Of a stretch of 64,000 bases of DNA, positions 18,408-28,106 are shown in pieces; position 1 is the stretch's first letter, and each line of letters begins with the position of its first letter. The position numbers were made by a program, and so were the translations under genes. The DNA comes from Actinomycetaceae bacterium (GTDB lineage Bacteria; Actinomycetota; Actinomycetes; Actinomycetales; Actinomycetaceae): positions 1-64,000 of the forward strand of contig JAUNVP010000005.1 of NCBI GenBank assembly GCA_030537615.1. The letters run 5' to 3'. The notes beneath the pieces were generated by a model. The model was given only the letters and a program-made list of their open reading frames with translations. It was not told the origin of the DNA and ran no database searches.

Positions 18408-19698
18408 TCAGCCGTAATGATACTAGCTGGTCGAGCACCTGGCGGGTAATGAGATCGCCGTCGTCGGGGGCATCATCGCTACTGCTTAAAACGGCGTCGA
18501 TAATGCTGTCAAAACGATGCGTCTGATCGTTCGCCAGCGCCCGCCATACCTCGAATCCGACGCCATCGAGTCGGGCGGGAGATTTCGAGTCAAGGTCAAG
18601 CGCATAGACAGTTCTTTTGTCGAGGAACCACACCGTGTTTCCCGTGTCCCAACAGGACGGCGAAGTGGGAATTTCCGGAGTCTCAGGAGGCCCTGAAACA
18701 CCGGTATCCGCTGGAAGATCATTCTCAGGTTGGGCGGTCGGGGGAGTGCTGACCGTTTCGTCAGTATCGTTGGCTACGTCATTGCAGACGGATTCGTACG
18801 GTGGTTGTTCAAGCGCTTTCGAGGGGCGCCCAAGAGCCGCGCGAGCGGCTTCGTTGAGTGCGAGAGGAATGTGTTTCGCAGTGCGTGCAAACCGCTTGAC
18901 GACGTACCGAACGCGACCTGTTGCCGGGACATTGCCCGATCCCCACAAAATAGAATCAGTAAAAACGCGCACTTTACCGCGCAGACTGGGTTCATCAATA
19001 ATGCGGAGCGTCCACACTGACAGTCCACGCAAAGAGGATGAATGTCGTCCCATGACCAGACGTTGCCGGAACTGTTCTTTACGTGACAGGGGAGCGAGAG
19101 AACCATCATTGATGAGAGTGAGTAGCCCGAGTGCTTCTGCGCGTGCGGCGAGCTTTCGTTTACCGAATCTCAGAGCATCCTTCATCACTGCCTGGCGGCG
19201 ATGCGCGCGAGTACCGGCCGTAGACACCGCATCGGAGACAGAGTCTGCTAAGAGGATAATCGCGTGGTCTAAGTGAGATGGGGCGCAGTAATGTGGTGAA
19301 GACGTCCTCGTTGTTCGACGGTAGTCCCACAACTTCTCGAAGCCGTCGGCCCAGGTCGCGCGCATACCCTGGGCATAGTGGTGGAGGTCGACCTCCACCG
19401 CGCGCAGGGGATGGCGGAGGGCTTGACCGTGCCCGGACAGTCCGTCGAGATTCGAATCGGAAAGTGTCCACCCTCGGGAGACCATGTGTTCTGCGAGATC
19501 GCGTACTCGATCCGGCTCAACGAGGATGTCGGCATCGGACGCAGAACCCCCGCGATCGGGGAAATCGATTTGCCCGATCCGCCCTTTGAAGTGCAACAGG
19601 CGAACTCCGATTTCGTCCGCCAGCTTTTGGACTTCCAAATGGGCTAGTACTGAGTAGGCGTACCTCGGTAGTACCGATGCTTCAGAATCACACACCAT
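18388..19698 (-). CDS. NTP_transf_5-type nucleotidyltransferase with C-terminal PqqD-like domain
   Basis: 436 residues. The first 250 or so contain LLHFKGRIGQIDFPDRGGS and SDADILVEPD, the core of the family of uncharacterised nucleotidyltransferases found with HprK-related kinases. A Pro/Thr/Glu-rich linker follows, then a PqqD-like module (about 348-432: VWFLDKRTVYALDLDSKSPA, GVGFEVWRAL, LISAPAD). Function is unknown; transfer of a nucleotide to a sugar, peptide or protein of this locus is only an inference. It ends in a convergent overlap with the glycosyltransferase gene. Confidence 0.65.
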   Translation of the reverse strand: MVCDSEASVLPRYAYSVLAHLEVQKLADEIGVRLLHFKGRIGQIDFPDRGGSASDADILVEPDRVRDLAEHMVSRGWTLSDSNLDGLSGHGQALRHPLRAVEVDLHHYAQGMRATWADGFEKLWDYRRTTRTSSPHYCAPSHLDHAIILLADSVSDAVSTAGTRAHRRQAVMKDALRFGKRKLAARAEALGLLTLINDGSLAPLSRKEQFRQRLVMGRHSSSLRGLSVWTLRIIDEPSLRGKVRVFTDSILWGSGNVPATGRVRYVVKRFARTAKHIPLALNEAARAALGRPSKALEQPPYESVCNDVANDTDETVSTPPTAQPENDLPADTGVSGPPETPEIPTSPSCWDTGNTVWFLDKRTVYALDLDSKSPARLDGVGFEVWRALANDQTHRFDSIIDAVLSSSDDAPDDGDLITRQVLDQLVSLRLISAPAD

Positions 19699-19764
19699 GC
19701 CAGTATCTCATGTGCGGCGAGGTTCTAGGCCGCGCCGTTTCAGACCGTGGCAGACCCCACGTAT

Positions 19765-21387
19765 CTATAGGCCGCCAAGAATCTGAGCCACCAGAATCTT
19801 GCCGATCATCGCCACAGGATAGATGAGGGCGTAGCCGAGTGCGACTCGTGGATCCATGTTCGTACGCGAGTTCGCAAACGCAAGCACGGCGGGTTGAGTT
19901 TGGGTGCCGCCGAGGAAACCCGCTAGTTGTGTGCCTCCCATGCGGAACATCCACCGCATGATGACGTAGAGGCCAGCAGCCATGATCGATGTGATGATGA
20001 TTCCCAGGAGGAGAATATCGATCCACGAACCCGAGGTGAATGCTTCACCAATCTGGCCACCGGCAACCGTGCCCGCTTGGGCGAGGAACACAAGCAACCC
20101 GAATTCCGACAAGACCATCGCCGCTGTATACGGGATTGCGGTGACGACATTTCCTATGCGTCCGATTTTGCCGAAGATGAGGCCCACAATGAGCGTTCCG
20201 GCGGCGGCCCCGATCTTGAAGGTATCGCCTCCGGCAGGGATCGGAATGGAGCCAATGAAGATGCCCAGTGCCATGCCGAGACCAAGGGCAATGGGGTTAA
20301 TGTCTGACAGTCCGCGCGCCGAGTCTCCGAAGAACTTGGTAATATCCTTCATCTTTGACGTTGGAGCAACGACGCGCACGCGGTCGCCAAGCTGGAGTAC
20401 GAGGCTGGGTTCTCCCACCATGTCGATATCGCCACGGCGAACTCGGGAAATTGTGGCGGAAAACTTCTTCGACATGTCGAGGTCGGCAACGGTGTGGCCG
20501 GCCAACTTAGGATCCGACACGGTGATGCGGCGGAAGTCGAGGTATGAGCGATCATGCATGAGGGAGTGGGAAGAACCGTGTCCGAGTTCCGTTGCCACGC
20601 GAGCAACCAATTCGCGTGGTCCCACAACTGTTACGAGATCGTCTTTATTGAGGGTGTCCGACATTGCCGGCTTAGAGATCGGGCCGGTTTCTCCTCGGCG
20701 AATACGCGAGAAAGTCACCTTTTCGCCCATCATTTCGGAAATGTCCCCGATGAGTGGGCGATCGGAACGTTCCACGCGAATCGTGCGGTTAGCCAGCGGG
20801 GAGGGCGCGTCAGTGTCTGACTTGCCGTAATGGAGCGCCGCGAGTGCGGCGATCATCATTCCGAGGACGCCGAATAGGTAGGAGATGGAGTAGCCGACGG
20901 TGGCCAAACCGGGATTGCCGGAGGAAGTTCCTGCGGCGGCCAGAGCTGGCGTGTTGGTCAGTGCTCCCGCGTAAGTTCCCGCAATCAGTGCGATATCCAT
21001 GTCAAAGACGTAGGTGCCGACCAGGTACGCGGCTCCGGCGGCAACAATGTAGAGGACGACCGTGGCCACGATGGGACCTAACGCAGTCTTAATGTTGTGG
21101 AAGAAGCTGGCACCGGAGTTTACCCCGATGGCAAAGGCGAAGATTGCCAGTCCGAAGTGACCGAGTTCAGGATCGAGTTTAATCTCAATTCCGTAGGTCT
21201 TGGCCCACGCTGACAGCGCGATAGCGACGAAGAGTACGGCTGCCGCCCCAAGGCCAACACTCTTGATCTTGATATGGCCGAATACCATGCCTAGACCAAC
21301 GAGGAAGAATACGAGCAGAATCGGTTGCTCTGCCAGGTAGGTAAATAACGAAGTCACGAAAGTGCTTGCTCCTGCTACGTCGGGCAC
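19765..21387 (-). CDS. YidE/AspT-type transporter with two RCK_C domains
   Basis: 540 residues. Two membrane halves of about five spans each (about 20-190 and 355-540) flank two TrkA-C-like ligand domains (about 200-345: FSRIRRGETGP, DDLVTVVGPRELV, RVRRGDIDMVG, GDRVRVVAPTS). This is the YidE/YbjL/AspT layout of aspartate:alanine exchanger relatives. Repeated signatures FAIGVNSGASFF, AGTYAGALTNTPALAAA and GGTQTQPAVLAFAN are present. The substrate is unknown. It is divergent from ilvBNC. Confidence 0.85.
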   Translation of the reverse strand: MPDVAGASTFVTSLFTYLAEQPILLVFFLVGLGMVFGHIKIKSVGLGAAAVLFVAIALSAWAKTYGIEIKLDPELGHFGLAIFAFAIGVNSGASFFHNIKTALGPIVATVVLYIVAAGAAYLVGTYVFDMDIALIAGTYAGALTNTPALAAAGTSSGNPGLATVGYSISYLFGVLGMMIAALAALHYGKSDTDAPSPLANRTIRVERSDRPLIGDISEMMGEKVTFSRIRRGETGPISKPAMSDTLNKDDLVTVVGPRELVARVATELGHGSSHSLMHDRSYLDFRRITVSDPKLAGHTVADLDMSKKFSATISRVRRGDIDMVGEPSLVLQLGDRVRVVAPTSKMKDITKFFGDSARGLSDINPIALGLGMALGIFIGSIPIPAGGDTFKIGAAAGTLIVGLIFGKIGRIGNVVTAIPYTAAMVLSEFGLLVFLAQAGTVAGGQIGEAFTSGSWIDILLLGIIITSIMAAGLYVIMRWMFRMGGTQLAGFLGGTQTQPAVLAFANSRTNMDPRVALGYALIYPVAMIGKILVAQILGGL

Positions 21388-21615
21388 CGGAAAGCCCTCA
21401 AAGGGAAAGATGCGGATAGATGGGCATCATCTGACACTGCCTAGTATGTCAGCAGAAGATAGAAACAGCGGGGTTCAAGAGTCCCATAGCGCGGGTGGAT
21501 GTGACCAAATAGACGTTCACGTCTGGGATGGGGGATCACCGTCCGTCAGATCCAATATATGAGACTAAAACGGACGGATTAGAACGAACCGCCTCTACCA
21601 ATTTAAGGTCGAATC

Positions 21616-21687
21616 ATGTTCACGATCGCGCAGATTATTCCTGTCGTCCTGGTCCTTGTACCGGGGCGTGCGAATTCTGCCGTGTGA
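21616..21687 (+). CDS. Leader peptide of the ilvBNC attenuator
   Basis: A 23-residue frame beginning MFTIAQIIPVVLVLVPGRAN and ending SAV-stop. Nine of its codons between 21634 and 21660 include I-I-P-V-V-L-V-L-V, so translation would stall when charged Ile, Val or Leu tRNA is scarce. AAGG lies seven to eight bases before the ATG. It sits directly ahead of an intrinsic terminator and ilvB. The composition and position match ivbL/ilvL-type leaders and the attenuated ilvBNC leader known in corynebacteria. Too short for ordinary gene calling. Confidence 0.85.
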   Translation: MFTIAQIIPVVLVLVPGRANSAV

Positions 21688-21708
21688 GCGCGGGTGAGTC
21701 GCACGCCT

Positions 21709-21745
21709 CCCTTCCACCGAACCGGATCGGTGTGAAGGGTTTTTT
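21709..21745 (+). terminator. Attenuator terminator before ilvB
   Basis: CCCTTCCACCGA pairs with TCGGTGTGAAGGG (one bulged base), followed by six T. It lies 21 bases after the leader-peptide stop and 39 bases before ilvB, so it must be read through for expression. A competing-region helix is also visible just upstream: 21665-21673 pairs perfectly with 21699-21707 (GGCGTGCGA/TCGCACGCC). The exact antiterminator could not be fixed by eye. Confidence 0.85.
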
Positions 21746-21784
21746 CATACCTTCACCCATGAGACACGAACGGGAGATAGAGCG

Positions 21785-23590
21785 ATGAGTCAGTACGGCT
21801 CAGCTAAACCGAAACCTCGCAAGACGAGTGAGCGCCCTGCACCGCAGACAGAGCGTATGACGGGTGCTGAAGCAATTGTCAAGAGCCTGGAAATGATCGG
21901 TGTCACCGATATTTTTGGTATGCCGGGAGGCGCGATCCTCCCCACCTATGATCCGTTGATGGATTCGTCCATTAACCATATTCTCGTTCGGCACGAACAG
22001 GGGGCCGGACACGCAGCCGAAGGATACGCGGTTACGACCGGCAAAGTCGGGTGCGCGATTGTCACATCCGGCCCGGCGGCAACCAACACGATGACGGCGC
22101 TCGCGGACGCTAATCTCGACTCGGTGCCGATCGTTATCATTACTGGCCAAGTCGGTGCGTCTTTTATTGGAACCGACGCGTTCCAAGAGGCCGATATCGT
22201 TGGAGCATCGATGCCGATCTCCAAGCACTCATTCTTGGTTACTGATCCGCAGGATATTCCAGCCCGGATCGCCGAAGCCTTCCATATCGCCTCGACCGGG
22301 CGCCCCGGTCCTGTGCTTGTCGATATTACGAAGTCCGCGCAAAATGCTGAAATGGACTTCTCGTGGCCGCCAACTTTTGATCTGCCGGGCTACCGCCCCG
22401 CTGGAAAGCCACATCCGAAGCAGGTCAATGAGGCAGCGAAAGCGATCGCGAAAGCGCAAGCCCCGGTGTTTTACGTCGGTGGCGGAATGATCCGTTCGGG
22501 AGCCTCCACTTATCTTGCCGAACTGGTGGAGCTGACTGATATTCCGGTGGTGACAACACTTCCAGCACGCGGAGCTTTCCCCGACTCTGACCCGCGCAAT
22601 CTCGGTATGCCGGGCATGCACGGCACGGTAGCTGCGGTGGGGGCCCTCCAAAAGGCCGATCTCGTCATCGCGCTCGGCTCGAGGTTCGATGACCGTGTGA
22701 CTGGCAACTTAGACTCGTTTGCGCAACGGGCGCGCGTGATTCACGTCGATATTGACGCGGCGGAAATCTCAAAGAACCGGACGGCGGATATTCCCATCGT
22801 TGGCGATCTGTACCCGACTATGAAAGCGCTCGTGCGAGCCGTTCGTGATGCCTTTGATGAGTTCGGCGTCCCTAATATCTCTGGCTGGTGGACCTACCTT
22901 AACCGTCTGCGAGATACCTATCCGCTTGGATGGACGCCGACCGATGACGGAATGTTGGCACCCCAGTTCGTCCTCGAGCGACTATCGGAGATTGCTGGCC
23001 CCGAGGCGATTTACACGACCGGTGTCGGTCAGCACCAGATGTGGGCTGCGCAGTTCATCAAGTATGAGAAGCCGCGCCATTTCCTATCGTCCTGCGGACT
23101 CGGCACCATGGGGTTCTGTATCCCGGCAGCTATGGGTGCTCAGGTGGGTAATCCCGATACAGTGGTGTGGGCGATTGACGGGGACGGCAGTTTCCAAATG
23201 ACTAACCAGGAACTCGCCACCTGCATGATTAACCAGATTCCAATCAAGATCGCGTTGATTAATAACTCGGTGCTTGGAATGGTGCGGCAGTGGCAAACCT
23301 TGTTCTACAACGAGCGGTATTCCAACACCGACCTCGCCACTGAGGATGTTCAGATTCCCGACTTTGTGAAAATGGCTGAAGCCTACGGGATGGAGGCTCG
23401 CCGCGTGTGGAAGGAATCGGAGGTCGATGAGGCTATCGAATGGGCCATGTCGATCAATGATCGCCCCGTCCTCATTGACTTCCGAGTATCGAAAGATGCG
23501 ATGGTATGGCCGATGGTGGCCGCGGGAGTGTCAAATAACGAGATCAACTACGCTCGCGGCCTCGCGCCCGAGTGGGAACAGGATGTGTGA
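21785..23590 (+). CDS. ilvB: Acetolactate synthase, large subunit
   Basis: 601 residues; joins two pyruvates, or pyruvate and 2-oxobutyrate, with TPP, FAD and Mg. The catalytic Glu is in [14 protein letters not shown] (near residue 70); the FAD/middle domain has [18 protein letters not shown] sequence ([13 protein letters not shown]); the TPP motif runs from [14 protein letters not shown] to ALINNS. The first step common to Val, Leu and Ile synthesis. The ATG at 21785 follows GGGAGATAGAGCG. First gene of ilvBNC, controlled by the upstream leader. Confidence 0.97.
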   Translation: MSQYGSAKPKPRKTSERPAPQTERMTGAEAIVKSLEMIGVTDIFGMPGGAILPTYDPLMDSSINHILVRHEQGAGHAAEGYAVTTGKVGCAIVTSGPAATNTMTALADANLDSVPIVIITGQVGASFIGTDAFQEADIVGASMPISKHSFLVTDPQDIPARIAEAFHIASTGRPGPVLVDITKSAQNAEMDFSWPPTFDLPGYRPAGKPHPKQVNEAAKAIAKAQAPVFYVGGGMIRSGASTYLAELVELTDIPVVTTLPARGAFPDSDPRNLGMPGMHGTVAAVGALQKADLVIALGSRFDDRVTGNLDSFAQRARVIHVDIDAAEISKNRTADIPIVGDLYPTMKALVRAVRDAFDEFGVPNISGWWTYLNRLRDTYPLGWTPTDDGMLAPQFVLERLSEIAGPEAIYTTGVGQHQMWAAQFIKYEKPRHFLSSCGLGTMGFCIPAAMGAQVGNPDTVVWAIDGDGSFQMTNQELATCMINQIPIKIALINNSVLGMVRQWQTLFYNERYSNTDLATEDVQIPDFVKMAEAYGMEARRVWKESEVDEAIEWAMSINDRPVLIDFRVSKDAMVWPMVAAGVSNNEINYARGLAPEWEQDV

Positions 23591-23591
23591 C

Positions 23592-24113
23592 ATGGGTACC
23601 GTCCATACGCTGTCTGTGCTCGTGGAGAACAAGCCGGGTGTTTTGACCCGTGTTGCTGCACTGTTTGCGCGCCGAGCGTTTAACATTCGCTCCCTCGCGG
23701 TGGGGGAGACAGAGCACCCGGAAGTGTCTCGCATGACGGTGGTTGTCGAGGCAGAGAATCATCCGCTGGAACAGGTGACGAAGCAACTAAATAAGCTCAT
23801 CAACGTGATTAAGATCGTTGATCTGTCGGAAAAGGCTTCGGTGCAACGCCAGCTGATGCTCATCAAAGTCAAGGCGGATGACTCGCGGCGCACCGCAGTG
23901 TTGCAGATCGTCGAGCTGTTCCGCGCGCACGTTGTTGACGTGACGAGCGAGTCAGTGGTCATTGAGTCTGTTGGCAATCTCGATAAACTCAATGCGTTAC
24001 TTGCGGCTCTCGAACCGTATGGGATCCGCGAAATCGTCCAGTCAGGGTCTGTGGCAATCGGCCGTGGCCCCCGTTCTATTACCGACCAATTAAAGGAGAA
24101 GGATCGTGGCTGA
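23592..24113 (+). CDS. ilvN: Acetolactate synthase, small regulatory subunit
   Basis: 173 residues. An N-terminal ACT domain ([20 protein letters not shown], then [14 protein letters not shown]) gives valine feedback control, followed by the usual C-terminal half ([18 protein letters not shown]). The start at 23592 is one base after the ilvB stop, with AGGA upstream; a longer open frame to 23427 lies inside ilvB and is not used. The 3' end overlaps ilvC by eight bases. Confidence 0.96.
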   Translation: MGTVHTLSVLVENKPGVLTRVAALFARRAFNIRSLAVGETEHPEVSRMTVVVEAENHPLEQVTKQLNKLINVIKIVDLSEKASVQRQLMLIKVKADDSRRTAVLQIVELFRAHVVDVTSESVVIESVGNLDKLNALLAALEPYGIREIVQSGSVAIGRGPRSITDQLKEKDRG

Positions 24114-25131
24114 AATTTTTTACGATGACGATGCCGACCTGTCAATCATTCAAGGGAAAAAGGTAGCAATTATCGGCTACGGATCGCAGGGGCATGCGCA
24201 CGCGCTCAATCTGCGCGATTCTGGCGTAGAAGTCGTCGTTGGCCTGCGGGAAGGTTCCTCGTCGGCTGAGAAAGCGGCCGAGCAGGGATTGCCGGTCAAA
24301 TCGATTGCTGAAGCTGTGTCTGAGGCCGACGTCGTCATGATTCTCACCCCCGACCAGGTGCAGCGCACAGTTTACGCTGAGGAAATCGCTCCGCACTTGA
24401 AGGATGACGCGGCCCTGTTCTTTGCGCACGGCTTCAATATCCGCTTTGGTTACATCGAGCCAACGAAGAGCCACGATATCTGCATGGTTGCTCCGAAGGG
24501 CCCCGGCCATACGGTGCGTCGACAGTATGAGGAAGGGCGCGGCGTTCCCGCCATTGTCGCGGTGGAAAACGATGCGTCCGGTCAGGCATGGGAGCTTGCG
24601 CTGTCGTATGCCAAGGCAATGGGGGCCACGCGCGCAGGCGTCGTCAAGACCACCTTTACAGAAGAGACTGAGACTGATCTGTTCGGGGAACAAACTGTTC
24701 TGTGTGGCGGTGTTTCACAGCTTATTCAGTACGGATTCGAGACCCTGACTGAGGCGGGATACCAGCCGGAGATCGCCTATTTTGAGGTGTGTCACGAGCT
24801 TAAGCTCATTGTCGACCTCATTAACGAGGGCGGATTGACCAAGCAACGCTGGTCGTGTTCGGATACCGCAGAATACGGGGACTATGTCTCCGGGCCACGG
24901 GTCATTACGCCGGATGTTAAGGAGAACATGAAGGCGGTGCTGGCTGATATTCAAGACGGCACCTTCGCCAAGCGTTTCATTGACGATCAGGAAGCTGGAG
25001 CGCCGGAGTTTAAGGAACTACGCGCCAAGGGAGAATCCCACCCGATCGAAAAGACCGGTCACGAGCTTCGCAAGAGCTTTGGTTGGACTGATCGCGATAG
25101 CGACTACACGGACGGTTCTGCAGCCCGCTAA
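24106..25131 (+). CDS. ilvC: Ketol-acid reductoisomerase, class I
   Basis: 341 residues, the usual class I size. NADP site [17 protein letters not shown] with a following GLREGSSS loop for the 2'-phosphate; Mg-site segments [15 protein letters not shown] and [15 protein letters not shown]. Converts acetolactate to dihydroxyisovalerate, the substrate of IlvD at 37.8-39.7 kb. GTG start with AAAGGAGAAGG upstream, inside the end of ilvN, so the three genes are one operon. Confidence 0.97.
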   Translation: MAEIFYDDDADLSIIQGKKVAIIGYGSQGHAHALNLRDSGVEVVVGLREGSSSAEKAAEQGLPVKSIAEAVSEADVVMILTPDQVQRTVYAEEIAPHLKDDAALFFAHGFNIRFGYIEPTKSHDICMVAPKGPGHTVRRQYEEGRGVPAIVAVENDASGQAWELALSYAKAMGATRAGVVKTTFTEETETDLFGEQTVLCGGVSQLIQYGFETLTEAGYQPEIAYFEVCHELKLIVDLINEGGLTKQRWSCSDTAEYGDYVSGPRVITPDVKENMKAVLADIQDGTFAKRFIDDQEAGAPEFKELRAKGESHPIEKTGHELRKSFGWTDRDSDYTDGSAAR

Positions 25132-25157
25132 TCCTCGGACGTTTTCGCTCGCTCCCC

Positions 25158-25189
25158 AAGGGGTCGCTACGACTACGTAGCGGCCCCTT
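25158..25189 (+). terminator. Hairpin after ilvC
   Basis: AAGGGGTCGCTACG pairs with CGTAGCGGCCCCTT over 14 bp with one wobble. No T tract follows, so it may be a poor intrinsic terminator or a 3' stabilising hairpin. Confidence 0.6.
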
Positions 25190-25878
25190 AGGCTGTGTTG
25201 ATAGCTCTGCTACCTGTGGACTCTCTGGGGAGTCGTAAGGGAAGAAACCTGGTTCCGTTCACAGAAACTGTTTCAAAGGGTGAAAGCAAAGCCATTGGCG
25301 AAACCCGCTAAGTAACGCAAGATTTTAATGGCTCAAAACTTGAAAGAAAAGCATTTGGAGTTCTGCCCAATTCCATTTTTGACAATTTCTGAATTTGGGT
25401 CGATAAAACCCCCTTGTTTTTGCCGACGTAGGGCTGAGAGGGGCTTGTTGGCGTGCGGTGGGGATTTGGGGGAATGGGGGAGTGCTTCAAGGAGTGAACG
25501 GTAATGTGTAGTGAAAGCCACATGCTGTCAAGCTTCGGCGAATCGCTGTGGGGTAGTTCAGGTATTTGACTACCGTAGGTGCATACGAAATAAGGGGTGG
25601 CGGCAGGTGTTAAGAGAGCTCGTTCAAAATCCGTATGATATTTAGGCTGTTGGAATCAGGTTTACGCTCTTAAGAAATGAAATAGTGCTGATCGTTTTAT
25701 TGTTATTTCTAATGAACATAGCTATTATTCATACAAGGTCTTTTCAGGCCGCGGTTAGAGACTGCTGACCAAATTCAGTCAACAGCCGCTCGTCAATTCA
25801 GTCGACGGTTCTCGTTGGACGGTGCTCATTCGAAGCGTCACCGATGAGACTTAACCGATTCTCAGAATAGGAAAACAC
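25190..25878. other. Gene-free stretch before the Tat-protein cluster
   Basis: About 690 bases with no credible gene. Open frames on the minus strand at 25308-25523 have low-complexity composition and no starts with ribosome sites. The sequence becomes AT-richer towards 25.7 kb. The promoter for the gene at 25879 should be here; none was assigned. Confidence 0.5.
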
Positions 25879-27303
25879 ATGGAGAAGCACTCCCCATCCC
25901 GTAGAACAGTTGTGAAGGGCGCCGCATGGGCCGTGCCCGCAGTGACGATTGCTGCTACCGCTCCGGCTCTTGCAGTGTCGGGTCGCGTACCGAACATTGC
26001 GCCGGTGACGATCCCCGGCGCGGGGCAACCTGCTGATGAACCGCTCGTTATCACGGACGAGAAAGGTGAAGTTTTCACCCCTGAAACAATTACCAATGTC
26101 ACCGGACTTCCCGACGGCGTTCAGATTGTTAAGAAGGAGGATGGAACTTTCGCTATCGTTGGCGTAGTTGCTGACAACACTCCCGCCGGCACTGTGCCTG
26201 TGACTGCTGTTGTTACAGGTGATGACGGAAAGCAACATGAGGTGTCTTTTGATGTCACCATTGGAGAGCCTGAGGAGCTCTGCGAAGGCAGTAGCATGTC
26301 TTGGCCTGCCACGTACAGCATATACCAGGGGCTTGCAGCGGAAATTCGCACTCCCGAGGGCGACAGTGCTAACGAGACGAACGTTCCGCTTGAGGTTACG
26401 CCGAAGGAAGGTACGGGTGCTCTCAAATCTGTCGCGGTCAGCGGGCTACCTGCGGGACTTTCCTACGACAGCGCAACCAAGCGCATTACTGGTGTTACCT
26501 ATGAAACTGGCACCTTCCCAATCATGGTTCAATACACAACCGACCAGAATGTCGGTTGTGCGCTACAGATGTCTCTGACTGTTGTGCCCACCGCGGTCAC
26601 TCGACTTCGAATTACTGAAAACAACACCATGACCCCCGGACAGGCTGGGATCAACGGTCTTCACGTGACCAATACGTCTGATGCGCCGATCACCGAGATG
26701 ACAATTCGCATTTACGCGTACTACAAGGGGAATCTTGGGGCGTCAACCATTACCTCGTTTGACTATCCTAATATCACAACGCTCACCTCTGGCGATTCGG
26801 TTCTCACTGGTGGTCCGACCGAACCGTGGAGGCAGCCGCGCACGGCGATCCTTGAGCGTGCTCAAAAAGGTGAGGCCGGAGCCTACGGCTTCAACACTAA
26901 TGGCACGTACCCGAAGGGTGCATCTGAGCGTGCGTGGGATCCTTGGTTCCCGGATGGTTCGTCCCGTAATGCGTTGGTCGAACAATCCGCGTGGAACTTC
27001 TACGTTCGCGAGACCAATCTCGATACTGCCCGTGAACAGGCGGGCGATGGCGAACATATTCGCCCAGGTACGGTCGGTTGGGTATACCGTCTCGTTCCGG
27101 GATCAAGTATCGCCCCGGGGGAGACATTCCACTTCCAGCTTGGTTACGCAGGTCCGAATGCGTTCTACATGGAGCTGGGCATGACAGTTGAGGCTAACGG
27201 TGATAAGCAGCACGTCAGCACATCTGAGACTGGTTGGTTCAAGCACTCGGATTGGAACGTGGCCGATGCCGAGCCGCGCCGCGAGCCGGGTACTTGGTCG
27301 TAA
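25879..27303 (+). CDS. Tat-exported protein with two putative-Ig (He_PIG-like) repeats
   Basis: 474 residues. A twin-arginine signal (SRRTVVKGAAWAVPAV, cleavage probably after APALA near residue 33) is followed by two bacterial Ig-like repeats: GLPDGVQIVKKEDGTFAIVG (about 75-130) and GLPAGLSYDSATKRITGV (about 190-235). The remaining 240 residues, beginning TRLRITENN and rich in aromatic residues, are not recognised. No sortase motif or membrane anchor is seen, so it is probably secreted or loosely bound. The same signal peptide occurs on four other coding sequences or wrecks in the window, but this mature part differs from theirs. AATAGGAAAACAC precedes the start. Confidence 0.75.
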   Translation: MEKHSPSRRTVVKGAAWAVPAVTIAATAPALAVSGRVPNIAPVTIPGAGQPADEPLVITDEKGEVFTPETITNVTGLPDGVQIVKKEDGTFAIVGVVADNTPAGTVPVTAVVTGDDGKQHEVSFDVTIGEPEELCEGSSMSWPATYSIYQGLAAEIRTPEGDSANETNVPLEVTPKEGTGALKSVAVSGLPAGLSYDSATKRITGVTYETGTFPIMVQYTTDQNVGCALQMSLTVVPTAVTRLRITENNTMTPGQAGINGLHVTNTSDAPITEMTIRIYAYYKGNLGASTITSFDYPNITTLTSGDSVLTGGPTEPWRQPRTAILERAQKGEAGAYGFNTNGTYPKGASERAWDPWFPDGSSRNALVEQSAWNFYVRETNLDTAREQAGDGEHIRPGTVGWVYRLVPGSSIAPGETFHFQLGYAGPNAFYMELGMTVEANGDKQHVSTSETGWFKHSDWNVADAEPRREPGTWS

Positions 27304-27331
27304 GCAACTAGTGAGTTAGCAACTCGCTTAT

Positions 27332-27365
27332 AAAGCGGGGGGATCATATGATCCCCCCGCTTTTT
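27332..27365 (+). terminator. Strong terminator after the first Tat gene
   Basis: A near-perfect palindrome (arms AAAGCGGGGGGATCA / TGATCCCCCCGCTTT) ending in TTTTT. Symmetric, so it could act both ways. Confidence 0.9.
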
Positions 27366-28056
27366 ATGTACCAATTTGCGGGATTGCTTATGACACTGAC
27401 TCGCTCAAAGTTTTCGCATTAGGTCAGTTCAAAGAGCATTTAGTGAGCTGAGTGAGAGGCATTAGTGTCCAAGGTCTTCGGCGGGTGTACTTGTCGGCCT
27501 GACTGATGATTCTCACGTGGGTGCCCCGCTTGGCTGTATGTGGACGGTTTCGTGACATCAGGTGAGGAGCATTGGCCAGCGGAACGCTCAAAACCTGAAA
27601 GAGATACTCGCTCAAGTTCCAAACGGTTAGATATTTCAGATAACGAAGGAGTAGTTTGGTCGGCTGTTTTTGATGAGCCGAACTGTAGTGTGGGTGTCGT
27701 ATTGATGGGGTTGCAATTCGGGTGAGTGAGGAGGGGGTAAGTCTGCAGTTAAGGGGCTTGGAATGCAATCGCTCGCGAAGTTATTGTGCGCTTTGCGGGG
27801 TGGGACGTACCTGCCTTGTTGACCTGTGGGTGGACGTACTGACGCCTTCCTGTGTCATAGTTAAAAGATGGAACGAGTCACAAATAGCTTGAAAGGTAAT
27901 TGAAAACCTGTAATAACCTGCTAGTGTGGTGGCTACGAAAGTGAGTTGTCGCCTAATAGTGAGTCTTCACGTCCCGTCGGAACTGAAGATGCGCCTATCG
28001 GTTGACCTCTCTCGTTCACGATCTTCTCGATCAACACAGTCTGTTAGCACCGGCAG
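27366..28056. other. Gene-free stretch, possible decayed Tat-family remnant
   Basis: No intact gene. The plus-strand frame 27540-27725 ends in RLDISDNEGVVWSAVF...LMGLQFG, which faintly recalls the middle of the protein at 28107 (VVSWTSF...RMGTWQFG). The likeness is too weak to annotate as a pseudogene. Confidence 0.35.
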
Positions 28057-28077
28057 CCACCTCGATTCTCGAGGTGG
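28057..28077 (+). promoter_or_regulatory. Hairpin in the 5' leader of the second Tat gene
   Basis: CCACCTCGA-ttc-TCGAGGTGG, a perfect 9-bp stem with a 3-base loop, 29 bases before the start at 28107. A similar hairpin precedes the related pseudogene at 31845, so it may be a control or RNA-stability element. Confidence 0.45.
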
Positions 28078-28106
28078 GGAAACCAGATGAAAGGTTCCTT
28101 CCAATC

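Noticed and set aside
19982..20830. 282-codon plus-strand frame opposite the transporter gene
   Set aside because: Composition (Arg, Pro, Ser) is that of a complementary-strand shadow; the opposite strand encodes a clear membrane transporter.
21511..21524. AGACGT-tc-ACGTCT inverted repeat upstream of the ilv leader as an operator
   Set aside because: Short, no second copy and no known factor; could be chance.
27540..27725. Frame ending LMGLQFG as a third wreck of the Tat-family domain
   Set aside because: Only a short, weak resemblance to the middle of the intact protein and no signal remnant; noted in the gap entry only.
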